In this document: piece by piece, positions 41,421-53,922 of the stretch | How the letters are laid out: each line of letters starts with the position of its first letter | How positions within the stretch are numbered: the stretch's first letter is position 1 | NCBI GenBank assembly: GCA_964035795.1 | Contig: OZ038321.1 | Location: 4,035,863 to 4,099,862 of the forward strand | DNA: 64,000 nucleotides | Source of the DNA: Pterobdella sp. o SKG-2022 | Taxonomy: Eukaryota; Annelida; Clitellata; Hirudinida; Piscicolidae | Direction of reading: 5' to 3' | Notes under the pieces: generated by a model | The model's database searches: none | The model's input: the letters and a program-made list of their open reading frames with translations, nothing else | Told to the model about the DNA's origin: nothing | Made by a program: the position numbers and the translations under genes

Positions 41421-44130
41421 AGGATGATGATTAAATTCGGATTTTGAACATTCTTTATTAATCTTTATGTATTTCTTAATTGATAACATAACTTCGTTTG
41501 AATTATTCAAAATATAGAAATTGGTGCAATGTTCTTCATATGCTATGGCATCTTCAATACTCATTAGAACTCTTCCTCCATCTTTTCTATGTACATATAA
41601 TCTGTCTACATCAGCTTTTGGGTGCAAAGCTTTATATGCTGTCATCATCTTCCTAGTTTTGCGGTCGATGTTTTGAAGCTATTGTTTATTCCAATCTATA
41701 AATCCAGCACTATATCTGAAAATGGATACCGCTCATGTATTTATCGCTCTTGTAAGATTTCATGCGTTTAATTTTGATTTCAATATTTTTTAATCTTCTT
41801 TTATATTCACTAGTTGCATGCTCTTTCAATTCACTGTTTTTGATATTCTCAGTTTCTAGCATTCCTAAATATTTATAGCTAGTATTTTCATCTAGGGATT
41901 TGATAATTTCATCTTTTGAGAGAACTAAATCGTTGTTCTCTTTATCTAACTTTCCTCTTCTGAGCACTACAGTGGCACATTTATCTATTCCAAATTCCAT
42001 GCATATATCTTCACTGAATATTCTTACGGTATTCCTTAAACATTCAATTTCTTTCTTATTTTTTCCAAAAAGTTTTACGTCATTCAGATAAAGTAAGTGG
42101 TTAATTTTTGTTTTTTCTTTGAAAAAATAACTTGAATTAGCTTTTCTTAATATAAGAGACAAAGGTATCATCCTTTTAAAAAAATTCCTCTTTTAATATT
42201 TACTTCTCCCAATGATTCTTCTCCGTTTTTTAAAACAGTTCTCCATGTTTCCATGCTTCTAAGAAAAAATATTCTCAATTTTTCATTGATTTTGAAAATT
42301 TTAAGACATTTGTTGATCCATGTATGAAGTACCATGTCATAAGCTTTTCGATAATCCACCCACCCCATCGCCAAATTTTTTAGACGCGTTTTGCAATCCT
42401 TCATTGTATATTAGTCGATAATGAGTTGGTCTTTTGATCCTCTAGTTTCTTTTCCACATCCTTTTTGTTCCCAAAGTAATAAATTTTGTGTGTCTAAATG
42501 TCGATAAATTTGATCGCTCATCATAGAAGTTAATTATTTCCACATTATTGGTAAACATGTTATCGGTCTAAAATTTTATGGTATGTTTCCTTTTACTGAG
42601 TCTTTGTATCAGTACTGTTCTACCTCTAGTTAGCCATTCAGGTACCTTACCTGTTTGAACAATTTCATTTATCTGTTTGCTAATTTTTTCATATAGTGCA
42701 GAAAAAGTTTTGATCCGGTATTCCTGCACTCCATCTAGACCAGGGGCCTTCCATGGGGAAATTTTGCTACACGCATCTTTTGTAATACTAATTTCTTGTT
42801 GGCATATTTCTCTGCATTGTTGTTTCACATCCTTAAACCAACTTGCTTTTTCATTGTACTTCACCAAATATCCCCATATGTTTTTCCAAAATTCTTTTTA
42901 ACTTTCTTTTTCTGGTATCACTTTTATTTCCTCTTTTTTATTCATCTGATAAAATCTATTTTGGTTGTTTTTGAATAATTTATTTTAGTAATATTGTTTC
43001 ATTCTTTCAGTATATCTTTTTATTTTTGCTGTTATTGTTTAATGTTTTGTTGAAGTTCCTCTTTTACCTGGTTTACACTTTTTTTATCAAGTTTATACTT
43101 GTCTCTTAAATACTCATGGACATTATATTTACTTCGTTTACTTTCTTCTAATCTTGATAAATCTTTACGGCAGTCTTTTACTTTATTTTCTAATCTAATT
43201 TTCCCTGGAGGATCTTTATCACCATTATAAACCTTTTTTGGTACCCCTAACTCATCAGTTATTATTTTAGCACCAGCAAGTATTAAAATATTCGTTTCTC
43301 TCAATGTTTTTGTCGGTATTAAATTTATTATTTCATTTATTTTATCGGCCTTCTTTTTTTTCATTTTATTTGGAATATATTTTATGTTTTTTAAAACACA
43401 TTAACTTTCAATTAAAATCTAATTATATGTATGTTTGATAATTTCAACAAGTATTTTTTGTTTAGTAGTAAGCTCTACATTATCATTATCATGTTTAGCA
43501 CAATTAAACCTTGATCCATCAAATTTTTGATCAACACTTTAATTCACTTTATCACAATTTTTCTCATCTATAACTTTTCCTTTCGTTTCAATATCACCGA
43601 TCAACACTCTTCTCTCTATCTCCTCTAACTCCAACTCCAAATGAAGCCCATGCAATCTTATCATTCTTGCTTGATCAGCAAGTCTTTGTCCAGTAACATT
43701 CCATCTTCCACCTTGATCCTACCATTACTGACCCATTCTTTTAATATATCCGTTACTTGAACCCTTCCTAGCCCAGAAATAACATTCCATAACCTCTATA
43801 TTGTCTAGCCTGCTTCAATTTTTCCGTTTATTAGTGTTAGTATTTGTATTGTTAATTTTTATTAACCGAAGTATCACTATTATTAATTACATTACTGTTA
43901 TCATAAGTAATATTAGAAACGAAATTGTTAGTAGATGTAATAATACACTCTTCATTCTTCTGCTGCGAGTCTTTTTCACCAGTAGTAACATAACGACCTG
44001 CCTCTGCCTGGTAATCCAGAAAAGACCTGCCGGGCGCAACAAGCCTAGCACTCAAACTAGACCTCCCGCTGACGCCGTTTTGGTGATTGAAATGTTTTTG
44101 CATCATATAGAGTTGTTTTCTGTGATTTTA
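41421..44130 (-). mobile_element. R2-like LINE F
   Basis: Minus-strand copy. N-terminus NGVSGRSSLSARLVAPGRSF (44080) parallels copy B. Middle: ETNILILAGAKIITDELGVP and CRKDLSRLEESKRSKYNVHE (43364-43032). RT: PWKAPGLDGVQEYRIKTFSA, VQTGKVPEWLTRGRTVLIQ, NLAMGWVDYRKAYDMVLHTW, GEVNIKRGIFLKG and the palm as HLLYLNDVKLFGKNKKEIEC (42070), where the usual (M/A)DD is LND. Then TSYKYLGMLETENIKNSELK, KMMTAYKALHPKADVDRLYV and SIEDAIAYEEHCTNFYILNN. It stops at about 41425 before the knuckle and endonuclease, exactly where the plus-strand LINE ends. Frames are shifted at several points. Confidence 0.8.
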
Positions 44131-44199
44131 AGGTTGCACAAACACCGGTGTTTTTATAGAGACATTGTAAGAAGCGAAGGCTGACAAGAAAGAATGGCT

Positions 44200-46400
44200 C
44201 CCAAGTGCGAGTTACTTAAACACCAACAAATCAACCATGAATTCAGGTTTGCGTCCAGCTCAAAAAGGTGAAAAATTTGTTGCCGCGTGTGGTACGTATG
44301 TTACCAAGTTTTTTTAGCAGTTTTGAACCATTTTATACCACCAAACGTACACAACTAGTTGTCATGAATGTCCATATGCTCACCATGGAAAAGGCAAGGT
44401 TAGATAAGGGTCTGAAAAAAGACAAGATGCATAATATGATTGATAATATAATGAATTAATTCAAACATCCTATTGTGATAGCGCTTGGAGACTTCAATAG
44501 CAAAATTGGGATCAATTGTCAAGAACCTTGCACAGGCAAATATGCTCTGCGTAGTTGTGATGAAAATGGTAAAGCACATATTGAGTTTGCTAAATCAAAA
44601 AACCTGTTCATAACTAAAAGTGTTTTTAAACATTCAGCACGCCACATAACTACACAGAGCCAACATCATCAACATGATCCTGGAAAACAACGAGAAAACC
44701 TCCGAACCACGAAAAATGTATATAGCAGTCAAAACCTAAAAAACAGAAAAATAAATTTAGTAATTCACAATGAAAACAAAAGAGTGATCACTGATGATAG
44801 TAATAAAATGATGATAACTGCCAGACACTAAAAAGATAGGTATAGAAAAGCTACTCAGACCTACAGTATTCAAAGATCACAAGAATGAGCCACTAGAACT
44901 TACCATAGAAGTCAATGGAATAAAAGAAGCATTAAAATCACTTAGCTGGATATGACAACATATCGGCCGTACAGTTCAAAACTCACCTCTGGAGTTACTC
45001 ATAATTCTAAAAAAACTATGAACGGTGTGATGCAGAAGTCAAAATCTATCAAGCAGATAACAGATTGCCTGCTCATACTCCTACAGAAACCATTTGAACC
45101 TTGAGGTAAAACCACTAGTCTTCGACCAATCGTGCTTTTCACTGAATTCAAAAAACCCCTCCATCATCGCATTTAGAAGACTCATGCTAGCAGCAGAAGA
45201 ATTCTTTCACAGTCACAAAGTGCTTACTGTATGGAAAGGAACAGAGCGGATATTGTGTGGGCTCGCAAGTGGTTATGTGCTAAAGTACAGAAAACTTGAG
45301 TCAAATGAACTACACTGGGTTTAAGCATGACAAATGATTTTGGCAAACTGAATCAAGAGAAGCTGTTAAGTGTTCTTGAACAGATAGCAAACAGACAGTC
45401 CGTATGAATAACACACTACTGCTGGACACGAAACTCTAGACAATTTGGTGGCATTAAAAAAGTAATCGACACCGAGGTTGTGTCTTTTCAGAAAGACTTT
45501 TCAAACCCGCTATGTTTACCTTCTATTTGGAAGCAGCACTAAAAAAAGTCAAAAGCAAACTACACATTCGACCTGTGATTGAACTTATTTATCCTGATGA
45601 TGTTGATTTTGTTTTCTTCAATGAACAAGCTGCTAAAAAATGTGAAGTGTGTTTTATGATATACTTCAAGAATTAAACCTCAATGCTAATCCTGTTAAAA
45701 TAGAGCTCATAACCAGAAAGAAAGTAGAAATCGAAAATTGGCAATATATTTGGTGACGAAGATAATTATCAAAAGCGCAAATCACTCGCCATTGCAGCTT
45801 TTGGGAAACTTGCAAAGCTATAGAACAAGAAGATCAAAGCAAGAATGGTAATAAACATGTAGAGAGCATTAGTATAGCCTAAACTAACCTGAAATGCAAA
45901 CATATAAGGGCTAACAACTACGACTTGAAAAAAGTAGACGTCTTCCGTAGGAGACTCCTACGGTCATATTTAAGCGTTAGCTACCCATGAGAAATAATCA
46001 GTGAAAAATTGGTTGCCAATATGAAAACAACTCCTATAAGCAAAAACATAACGCTATATCAATGAAAACTTTTTGGAATGCCCTAAGGTTGCCAAGAGAA
46101 ACCCCAACTCAGATTGTCATGAAAATCTATGTTGAAGGCAACGAAAACTACGAGAAATTTAGAAAAGACCCATGAAAACAATAGTAGCTACTCTCAGTGA
46201 CGGTCTGAAAAAACACACTGCATCATGTACTAAATGAGCACAACTACGCCGAACCCATTATATGACAAAGCCTAACTACTAGAAAAGACATTGACATTTT
46301 GAGACCACTGGCAGTGAATCATACAGATTGGATTCGTCTTACTTTTGAAATTGTCAAAGTTCATTATTTTAAAATACTTGAAAACTAGTATTTCTTATAA
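44200..46400 (+). mobile_element. Degraded EEP-RT LINE with a family-specific C-terminus
   Basis: Endonuclease remnant: TTKRTQLVVMNVHMLTMEKA, then HPIVIALGDFNSKIGINCQE and DENGKAHIEFAKSKNLFITK with VFKH (44470-44640). RT is largely eroded; VIELIYPDDVDFVFFNEQAA near 45580 is a palm relic (YPDD). The C-terminus reads QKRKSLAIAAFGKLAKL, ALVYPKLT-like, then LPRETPTQIVMKIY and AEPII..QSLTTRKDIDILR with DWIRLT (46080-46340). The last part recurs at 59817-60130 next to the second FTP gene end, so this copy predates that duplication. Confidence 0.65.
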
Positions 46401-46695
46401 AGGTTTTTATCTCACTCTCCAACAAACCCTCTGCCAATTAGCTACGATTAGACAAGATGAGTTTTCGAAAACCAAACTGGATGTCTGATATACATCATAT
46501 CTCACTAACAAAAACTTTAATTTTCTAATAAAACTATGGGTTTTTCAATAGTTTATTTTTGCTCATTTATAGACCACTACCAAAAAGTATATAACAAATA
46601 CAAAGATTACTTTCTTAATAGTGTATTTTCACTCAGTATCAATCCATAACCCATTATAGTCATAAAATCATCAAAAAAATTTAATTACTACATAC

Positions 46696-46817
46696 ATCAT
46701 CTGGGAAGCCACGGCAAATAGCAGAGTCGTTTGCTTTCCCATTTACCATTTGCAGCCATTTACAGTCTTTACCATTGCTATATACGTATCTCTTATAGGC
46801 CACATTCATATAAAAAC
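46696..46817 (-). CDS. FTP-domain N-terminal exon (intact copy)
   Basis: A 122-nt exon between CACCATAG|GTTTTT and GATGAT|GTATGT, entering in phase 1 and leaving in phase 0. It encodes FYMNVAYKRYVYSNGKDCKW, LQMVNGKANDSAICRGFPDD. NVAYKR, a central VNGK (the avDG position) and the following C...F resemble the first quarter of an FTP domain. Phase-1 entry equals that of the other FTP N-terminal exon at 37437. A diverged, damaged counterpart lies at 60439-60559, and the upstream intron/LINE tail is shared too. It probably belongs with the exons at 38.1-36.7 kb, a LINE-filled intron of about 8.6 kb separating them. Confidence 0.55.
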
Positions 46818-47457
46818 CTATGGTGGAATATATATATATATATGTATTTGTAATTTTATTAACATAGAAAAAAAAAACAAAGGGTTGCGTAAAACCCGCG
46901 AGAGGCATTTCTTCTAATATAATATAATGTAATAGGATATAATATATTATGGGGTTCATAGTAATTTTTTATTTAAAATATATTGTTTTAGTTTACTTTT
47001 AAAAGTATTTATATTATCAATTGATTTCAGATTATTAGGAAGCTTATTCCAATATTTTGAACCCATAATAGATAAAGACATTTTCTTTAAGCTTGTGTTG
47101 TATTTCTCTTCTTTTTAGTTATTGACTGATCTTAAATCACGACTATTATTATTATCATAGTTTAAAATGAAGAAATTGGCTAGAGTTGAGTGGAAGAGGT
47201 TGTGTTTGTGCTTATACATGTAAATAATGAATTGATATATGGTTAGACTTTGATATCTAGAATGTTGTGGTTATTATAGTCGATATGGTCAGTTTGTTTT
47301 AGATTTAGGCAGATTCTAATGGCTTTGTTTTGGAGTTTTTGAAGTTTAGTTGTTCTATTGTTGTAGGTAGATGCCCATATGTTATTGCAATAGTTTTGAT
47401 TGGAAGATTGCTTTATAAACATTCATTAGATTATTTTTCGGTATTAAAAATTTTAAC

Positions 47458-47961
47458 TTATAGAGTTGCTATACATTTTGAGAGATCCTTATTCAATTTT
47501 ATTATATGCTCTTTGAAAGTTAATTTATTGTCAAAGTTTATTCCTAAAAATTTGATATAATTTTTGTGTTCAAGTTGATTATCATCCAGCTTTAGCATTA
47601 TTTTAAAATAGTCTATTTTGATATTATTATTGTGAAAGATTAGGAAATTTGTTTTTGCAGTGTTTACAATTAGTTCGTTATGCTTGAAATATTTGAGGAT
47701 ATTGTTTAAATTATAGTTTATTGTATAGTTTATAGCAGCATAATCGATATTTTTACTATTGAAAGAGAAAGAGATAGATATGTCATCGGCGTACATTATG
47801 ATGTTGCAAGAGGTGTCAAAAGGAAAATCGTTTATGTATATTAAGAATAGAAGAGGGCCTAAGATAGATCCTTGAGAGGCTCCCATTTTTATTTGCATGG
47901 TGCTGGAGCTATGACCTCCTATCATCGTTATTTGGTACCTGTTTTTTAGGTAGTTAGCCAA
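47458..47961 (-). pseudogene. LINE E reverse transcriptase palm/thumb ORF
   Basis: 167 open codons: MANYLKNRYQITMIGGHSS, ASQGSILGPLLFLIYINDF, a complete YADD active site, KHNELIVNTAKTNFLIFH and FLGINFDNKLTFKEH. These are RT blocks 4-7 of a jockey/CR1-type enzyme with correct spacing. The open frame is bounded upstream by a stop after KAFD-region remnants (LSKAFDLINHNI-type sequence lies in another frame). Active-site residues remain intact, unlike several other copies in this window. Confidence 0.7.
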
Positions 47962-50212
47962 GTTTATGAATTTATTTATTAAAATGTTATGGTTAATAAG
48001 ATCAAAAGCTTTGCTTAGTTCGAAAAATATAGTTATGTATATGTAATGATTATCTAGATTATTTATAATATGGTATTTAAGTAAATTGAGACAGTCATCT
48101 GTAGATAGTTGTTTTTGAAATCCAAATTGAGTACTGCTTATATAATTATGTTCTTTTAAGTGTATATAAATTTGGTTGTAGGCTGATTTTCCTATTATTT
48201 AAAAAAAAGGCAAGATAGATATGGGTCTAAAGTTGTTTAGGTGGTTGATATCCTTTGATTTTTGTATTGTTATTACCTTGCTCGATTTTAAACAAGTAGG
48301 AGAATTATTTTGTTCAAATGATTGATTAATTAAATATTTTAGAATGTGGATTATATAGGATGATGATTTAATACCGATGTTTGTAGGAATATCATCATTG
48401 TCTTTAGTACTTGTTTTCCTCATCGATTTTATAATGTTTAATACGTCAATAGTTGAGATTTCTTTAAAGCTCATGAAACAAGGTTTGATGTTATGTATGC
48501 TATCAATATTTGTTATTTCATCTGTGTTTCTTTGGGCGTTTTTTTTTCAGATTTGTTCCAATATTTATGAAATATTCGTTAAAAAGTTCTGACATTACTT
48601 ATCTGTTAACTATTGTCTTGCCTTAGTGTGTAATTTTTTTAATTGATTGTTTATCTTATTACCTGTGAGTCATTTATTATTTGCCAAGTCATTTTAGAAT
48701 CATTTATGTGGGATTTTATTATATCATTGTAGTATAGTTGTTTAGCTTTGAAAATTATTTTTTTATACATGTTTCTATAAGTAATAAAATTTTGTTTGTT
48801 TAGTTCATTGGGGTGTTGAATGTATCTTTTGTATAAGCTTGACTTTTTCTTGGTAGAGGTTAATATACTTGCCGTCATCCAATCTTTCTTTGGCTCATTT
48901 TTGTCTGAAATGCTGTTTTTTTTTGTAAAATACTGGTTAAACAATGTTTAATAGTAAGGAATGAAATTTTTCATAAGAAGGCTTATATCATTTTTATTAC
49001 TATTTTTAATGCTATTGTTCTCTATTATTTCATGCCATTCAGTTTCCTATAGGATGTTGCAAAATCTCTTTATGTTGTTCTCGTTATAATGTCTTATAAT
49101 TTTATTTATACAGTTTTTGTTTAGTATGATTTGTTTTATATTTATTGAAGTGAAAATTGGTAGATGATCTGAGATATCATCTGCCATAATGAAAGATGAA
49201 GTTACTTCCATGTTGGTTATAATATTGTCGAGAAGACTTCTACTAGCCATTCTTGTAGGTTTATTGATAGTAGCTTTTAAGTCATACGTTATAATTAAGT
49301 TTTCAAAATCTTTAGCTACACTAGAATTCATATTTAATAGGTCTATATTGAAATCACCAGTTATAATTACTTTTTTATTTGGTTTATAAATTTTTGAAAT
49401 TAAATTATCTAGCTCATCTATAAAAACATTATTGTTAGAATGAATTAGTTTTTAATTAGTTATTATTGAGATTTTGCAATTTCCCATGTATTTTTATGAT
49501 AAGATGTTCAAGTGGAGAAATTATACTGAAAGTCTATTTCTTCATAAGTAAATATTTTTTTATTAAGAATCCAACTTCTCCTCCTCTTTTTGAGTTTCTA
49601 TTTTTTCCAATGAAGTTGAAATTGTCTATTTTGATTTTCATTTAATTGTTTTCATTCAACCAAGATTAATTGATAGATAATACATGTACTTTTGTTTCTT
49701 TCAATAGTTGTCTTATTTATTCTAGTTTATTTATCATGCTTCTGGTATGAATATGACCAATTATTAAATTACTATTGTTTTGCCTTAAACTGGGTACCTT
49801 ATTTAAATCTTAGGATTTGTAATCACGGGTGTTTTCTATTTTACCATCTTGTTTAGATGTTGTATCTATACTTTTCTGTTTTTTTGTTGTATGATGTGCA
49901 CCTGCTGTATCAGATATAGTATCTTTTTTTCTAAAAAATGAAGGAAATTATTGCACTCATTTTTAAGATTAAAAAATTTATCATCCATTTCTTTTTCACA
50001 ATAATTATTTTCATTATTATACATTCCACTGTTTCTTGATTTGAGGTCAATATTATTATAGATTTTATTATGAGTAATTTGGCTTTTTGAATCGGTATAG
50101 ATGTTATTATTATATTTTTGTTATGTGAAATTTTGGTTCTTGAATTGGTGTAAATATTATGTCTATTATTTACATCATGAATACTTTGCCGTGCTTATAG
50201 TTAATATATTTT

Positions 50213-50692
50213 TTATTGTAAAAAACTGTTTTTTACATTGGGATAAACATTGTTATATTTATTTTTATCATAAGTATACTGGCTTCTTGGATTAGCAGCA
50301 TTGTTATTATTATATTTATTATAACTGGTTTGTCTTGATGAATTTCTTACAATGTTCTGATTATTACTATCTGCATCTTTAATATCAGAATTAGAATTTT
50401 TTATATGAATATAGCTACACTTCTTATTGTAAACGCAGTAACCTTTTTTGTAATATTTACATATTGGTCTTGCATTGTAGTTTGGATTTATTTTAACATG
50501 AATTAATCCAGTGTTATTATTGTTATCTATATTGATGTTATTTATATCATCATTCTTCTTGTTTTTATTTGTATTATTCATAGTTGCTATTTTCATTTCC
50601 AATTTCTCATTTATGCTCTTTAAGTTTATAATTGTTAGGTTTAAATTATTAATATATACTTTATTTTTTTCTAATGTTTCTTTAATTTCCAT
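50213..50692 (-). pseudogene. LINE E ORF1 segment: coiled coil and CCCH zinc finger
   Basis: 159 open codons. Residues 1-40 form a Leu/Ile-rich heptad-like helix (TLEKNKVYINNLNLTIINLK), 45-65 an Asn-rich spacer, about 77-95 the finger CKYYKKGYCVYNKKCSYIH, and the rest an Asn/Ser/Tyr-rich tail. C-x7-C-x5-C-x3-H is the spacing of RNA-binding CCCH fingers. By analogy with other LINE ORF1 proteins it would bind element RNA; that role is inferred. Confidence 0.6.
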
Positions 50693-51253
50693 CTTCCATT
50701 CACTTCATTTTTAAGTTTTATAATTTCTAGGTTTTTCTTTTTTTGAGCTTGTTTAGAGTTCTCACTGAAGTGGTTTAATTCTTCATTGCAGTTTTTTCCT
50801 TTTCTTTATCATTACAGTTTATAACATCTTCCTCATTTTTTTGTTTTCATTCAATTTTACTTTTTTTGGTCTTTCTCTGCCTTTTTTTGTGTTATTCTTT
50901 TTTTCCTCCATCATTAACAACAATGTTTGTTCCATTTTTTTTTCTTCATTATTAACAGTTTTTTCTAAAACTTTTTCATTCGAGAAACACCTATCACAAT
51001 GGTTTGAAAAATTATTAATATTATTTTTGTTTGCTGTGTCTTTATTCAGGTCATCATAGATTTTACAACACACATGATTTTCTTCGGTATCTTCATGTCT
51101 TTTATGATATATGTTGTTTTTCGAATTATTCGAATCAGATTTTTCAGAAATCAAAACTAAATTGTCAGATTCAACACTATTATGTATTTCAGCATTTTTA
51201 ATCGTATTTAAACTTTGATTTAAATAAGATATCGGAGACTCGGCCATTTTTTC

Positions 51254-51347
<94 letters not shown>
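51254..51347. repeat. (CA)n(TA)n microsatellite at the 5' end of LINE E
   Basis: About seven CA units followed by about forty TA units, adjacent to the first ORF1 codons of LINE E. Confidence 0.9.
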
Positions 51348-51350
<3 letters not shown>

Positions 51351-53683
51351 TTATTTTTTATTTTTTTATTTATTTATATATAATGTAGTCAAAATACATT
51401 AAAATACCTTGAAAACTGTTTGAATCAATATAATTAGAATCAATTTACACTCAAACGAACACATGAATTAAAATTAATCTATTCTAAAAAAAACATCAAT
51501 TATGTAAAGTTATACAATAAATTTATTGAAAAACTAGTTTACCTCCTGTTAAGAAGAGCTGGCCAAAAAAGGCCAATATTAAGTTAAAGCTTATTTTCAT
51601 ATACACAGTCTATAAACAAAATCTAAAAAACGTCAGTAAACAATGAATAAACTATTAACCAAATTCAATTTATTAAAAAAATTTTTTTAATTGAAAATCA
51701 GGATGCAAGGCATGACAACCAAGTATTGGACCTTCCTTCTTAAGAATCAGTTACTGCAAGTTAATACAGCAAGCCAAGAAACAGTGAAGCTTATGAAAAA
51801 CAATTAGAAAGTAGTTGAAACGTTAAAATATCAAAGTTTTATAAAACAAGAAAGAGCATAAAATCTAAGTGTTTGAAAAAATTTTTTCATTATAAAGAAC
51901 ATTTTAAATCCCATAATTTTGCCAAGCACGCAAAATTTGCTTGAAACATACGTTAAAGCAATTTTCCTTTGAAATTCAGAAATTTGGAAAATAACCGAAA
52001 CAACACTGAAGAAAATCCAAATATTCGATATCACAATCTTGCTGTGAATTTCTGACACCATTAACAACCCTGATTTATGGCAGCAAACTAGCCCGCTAGC
52101 AGCAAAAAAAGAAATCAAAAAAATAAATTCTTGCAAACAACGAGCACCGAGTTCTGACTTGGAACTTTCAGAGAATGAAAAAAACTCCACAAGCTAGGAA
52201 ATGAAACCTATAATCTCACACTCAACAAATGGCTTGACGACTTCACTTACATAGATGAAGATGATGAGGTGGACGTTCAAACTCCACACAACGACAACAC
52301 ATCAACCACCTCTTTGGACCCAAACAAGAGGCTAAATATAAATAAAGAAATGGCGGTCTTTTATTAACCGTTAATGTTATTTTATAGCGTTTTTTTGTTA
52401 CCATGAGATAATAAATATTTTTCTTATTTTCCTCTATATCTGTATATTCGAACATGTTTCCATTCATTCTTAAATTAATGTTATCACAATTATTGATACC
52501 AGATTATCTATTTTTTCAATGTTATTTCTCTTTAAACGATTGATGGTGACTTCGGCTCCCTTCATTTGATTTTTTATTGGATTAATTAACTAATAATCAA
52601 CGTTTTACTTGTACAGGAATCTTTAACAGACTCGGAAACATAGGACTCACTGCTTGTTGGAATAAACTCGCTCAACCATTCACTTTTAGTTTTTCGTGAT
52701 TTTTTTACTGCTATTATTTATTCTTTGTTCTTCATTTAATTTTTTCATGATTTTGTCACCGGTATTTATATTATATAACCGGTTTCAATCTCGCGCGGGC
52801 TGACAATTATACACACAAGGAGTAGCGCCCTATGAATCATCTGTTGCGCTAACGAAATTCCAATATAGGGCGACTGAAAGTCGATCTTAAAAAATAAAAC
52901 AAATCCATATTGTAAATAAATAACCTTCATAATTTATATAGTTTTTCATGATTTTTTTAGTTAATATACTTTTGTTAATTTTGCATTAGGATTTTTTCTA
53001 TTGCTTTTGTTTTTGTTTTTAATTTTTTGTAAAATCATCACTTTTTTCATGAATAATTTTTTTGACGTCAAATTTTATTTTTGTTAAGTTTGTTTATGTT
53101 AATATCTTTTCATGATTTATTCAATGCGTATTTTGAGAGCAAAATTTCATCAAAAACGTTAAATATGTTTGAAAAACTATGAACGAAAATGTTGAGTAGA
53201 TTTTTTTGCAATTTTTTCACATTCGATTTTTTATTATTAGTTTTTTTGAATTTTATGTTTATATAATCGTAAATGTGATATTTATATTTATTGGTAATAA
53301 TCTATTTTTTTAAAATTATTTGCGCATAGGTTTAATTAGTATCTTTCCATCAATATTTTCAAGTATCCGTAAGTATTATACCAAAGATCAAATCAAATGA
53401 ATCATTTGTTAAATTGCTGAAATTTCTTTTTCAAAAGCAATATTTATAATTTTTATTTATTTTTTATACATTAATTCCGCGTCATTTGAATTTAGACCAG
53501 TTAGGCCCATGACCATGATGACTAATTTTTTTCACTGCTGTTTTTATATTTTTTTTCATGTTACTTTACGATTTGAAAACTTTTTGATTTTTTTATTATT
53601 GTATCCTTTCTTGTATAGTCAAGTCTTCTGTGTATAAAGATGCTTTTTATGTTCATAGAAGTTCACATATATATTAATGAGTT
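51348..53683. other. AT-rich non-coding region
   Basis: No supported gene; an open stretch at 51831-52190 (minus) shows no known motif. At 52826-52833 and 52865-52872 there is an exact inverted pair CGCCCTAT/ATAGGGCG inside a rare GC-richer patch; GGAGTAGCGCCCTATGAA there resembles GGAGTAGCACCCTGTGAA in the FTP 3' UTR block. Confidence 0.45.
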
Positions 53684-53726
53684 GCTAACGTTTTATGATA
53701 AGGCTATACTTATCGAAAATTATAGC
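53684..53726 (+). repeat. 43-bp hairpin repeat, copy 3
   Basis: Outer GCTA/TAGC and inner GATAAG/CTTATC around GCTATA, followed after about 10 bases by AAATAAATG. A sister copy lies 196 bases downstream in the same orientation. Confidence 0.75.
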
Positions 53727-53879
53727 TTTTATTTTAAATAAATGTATGAATTCTCAATTGATGTTTTTGAAGTTTAATAGCAAATATATATTACGCTGAA
53801 TTGCCACTAATGTGTTAATTAATAATTTATTTCTTTGATTTGCCTAACGTTTTTACGCCTTTTTTTGTAACCTTTAGAT

Positions 53880-53922
53880 GCTAACGTATTATGGTAAGGC
53901 TATACTTACCGAAAATTTTAGC
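53880..53922 (+). repeat. 43-bp hairpin repeat, copy 4
   Basis: Inner stem is GGTAAG/CTTACC, so both arms differ from copy 3 while pairing is kept. CAATAAAT follows within about 15 bases. Confidence 0.75.

Larger units (their letters stand above)
46970..51250 (-). mobile_element. LINE E with CCCH-finger ORF1, near full-length
   Basis: Minus strand from MAESPISYLNQSLN (51247) to MGSKYWNKLPNNLKSIDNIN (about 47080-47020) and a T-rich (A-tail) end. ORF1 includes CCKIYDDL...HCDRCFSNEK, a coiled-coil-like MEIKETLEKNKVYINNLNLT, and the finger CKYYKKGYCVYNKKCSYIH (C-x7-C-x5-C-x3-H). EEP: HIHTRSMINKLE, KRGGEVGFLIKK, NKPTRMASRSLLDNIITNME and ISDHLPIFTSINIK. RT: SMRKTSTKDNDDIPTNIGIK, SSKVITIQKSKDINHLNNFR, PISILPFF, GASQGSILGPLLFLIYINDF and NIIMYADDISISFSFNSKN (catalytic YADD at 47782-47793), FLGINFDNKLTFKEHIIKLN. 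Stops and shifts separate the parts, but the gene order is complete. Confidence 0.82.

Noticed and set aside
51831..52190. 119-codon hydrophobic minus-strand ORF
   Set aside because: No motif, no splice context, and composition expected from an AT-rich antisense; not called.
53684..53922. Hairpin family as a hammerhead ribozyme or SECIS element
   Set aside because: The GATAAG arm pairs with CTTATC and both change together, so the bases cannot be the unpaired CUGANGA core. There is no complete SECIS quartet and helix 2 is too short.
34939..53922. ATACTTACC in two hairpin copies as a U1 snRNA 5' end
   Set aside because: The match is limited to nine bases, lies within the hairpin and is not followed by the rest of U1.
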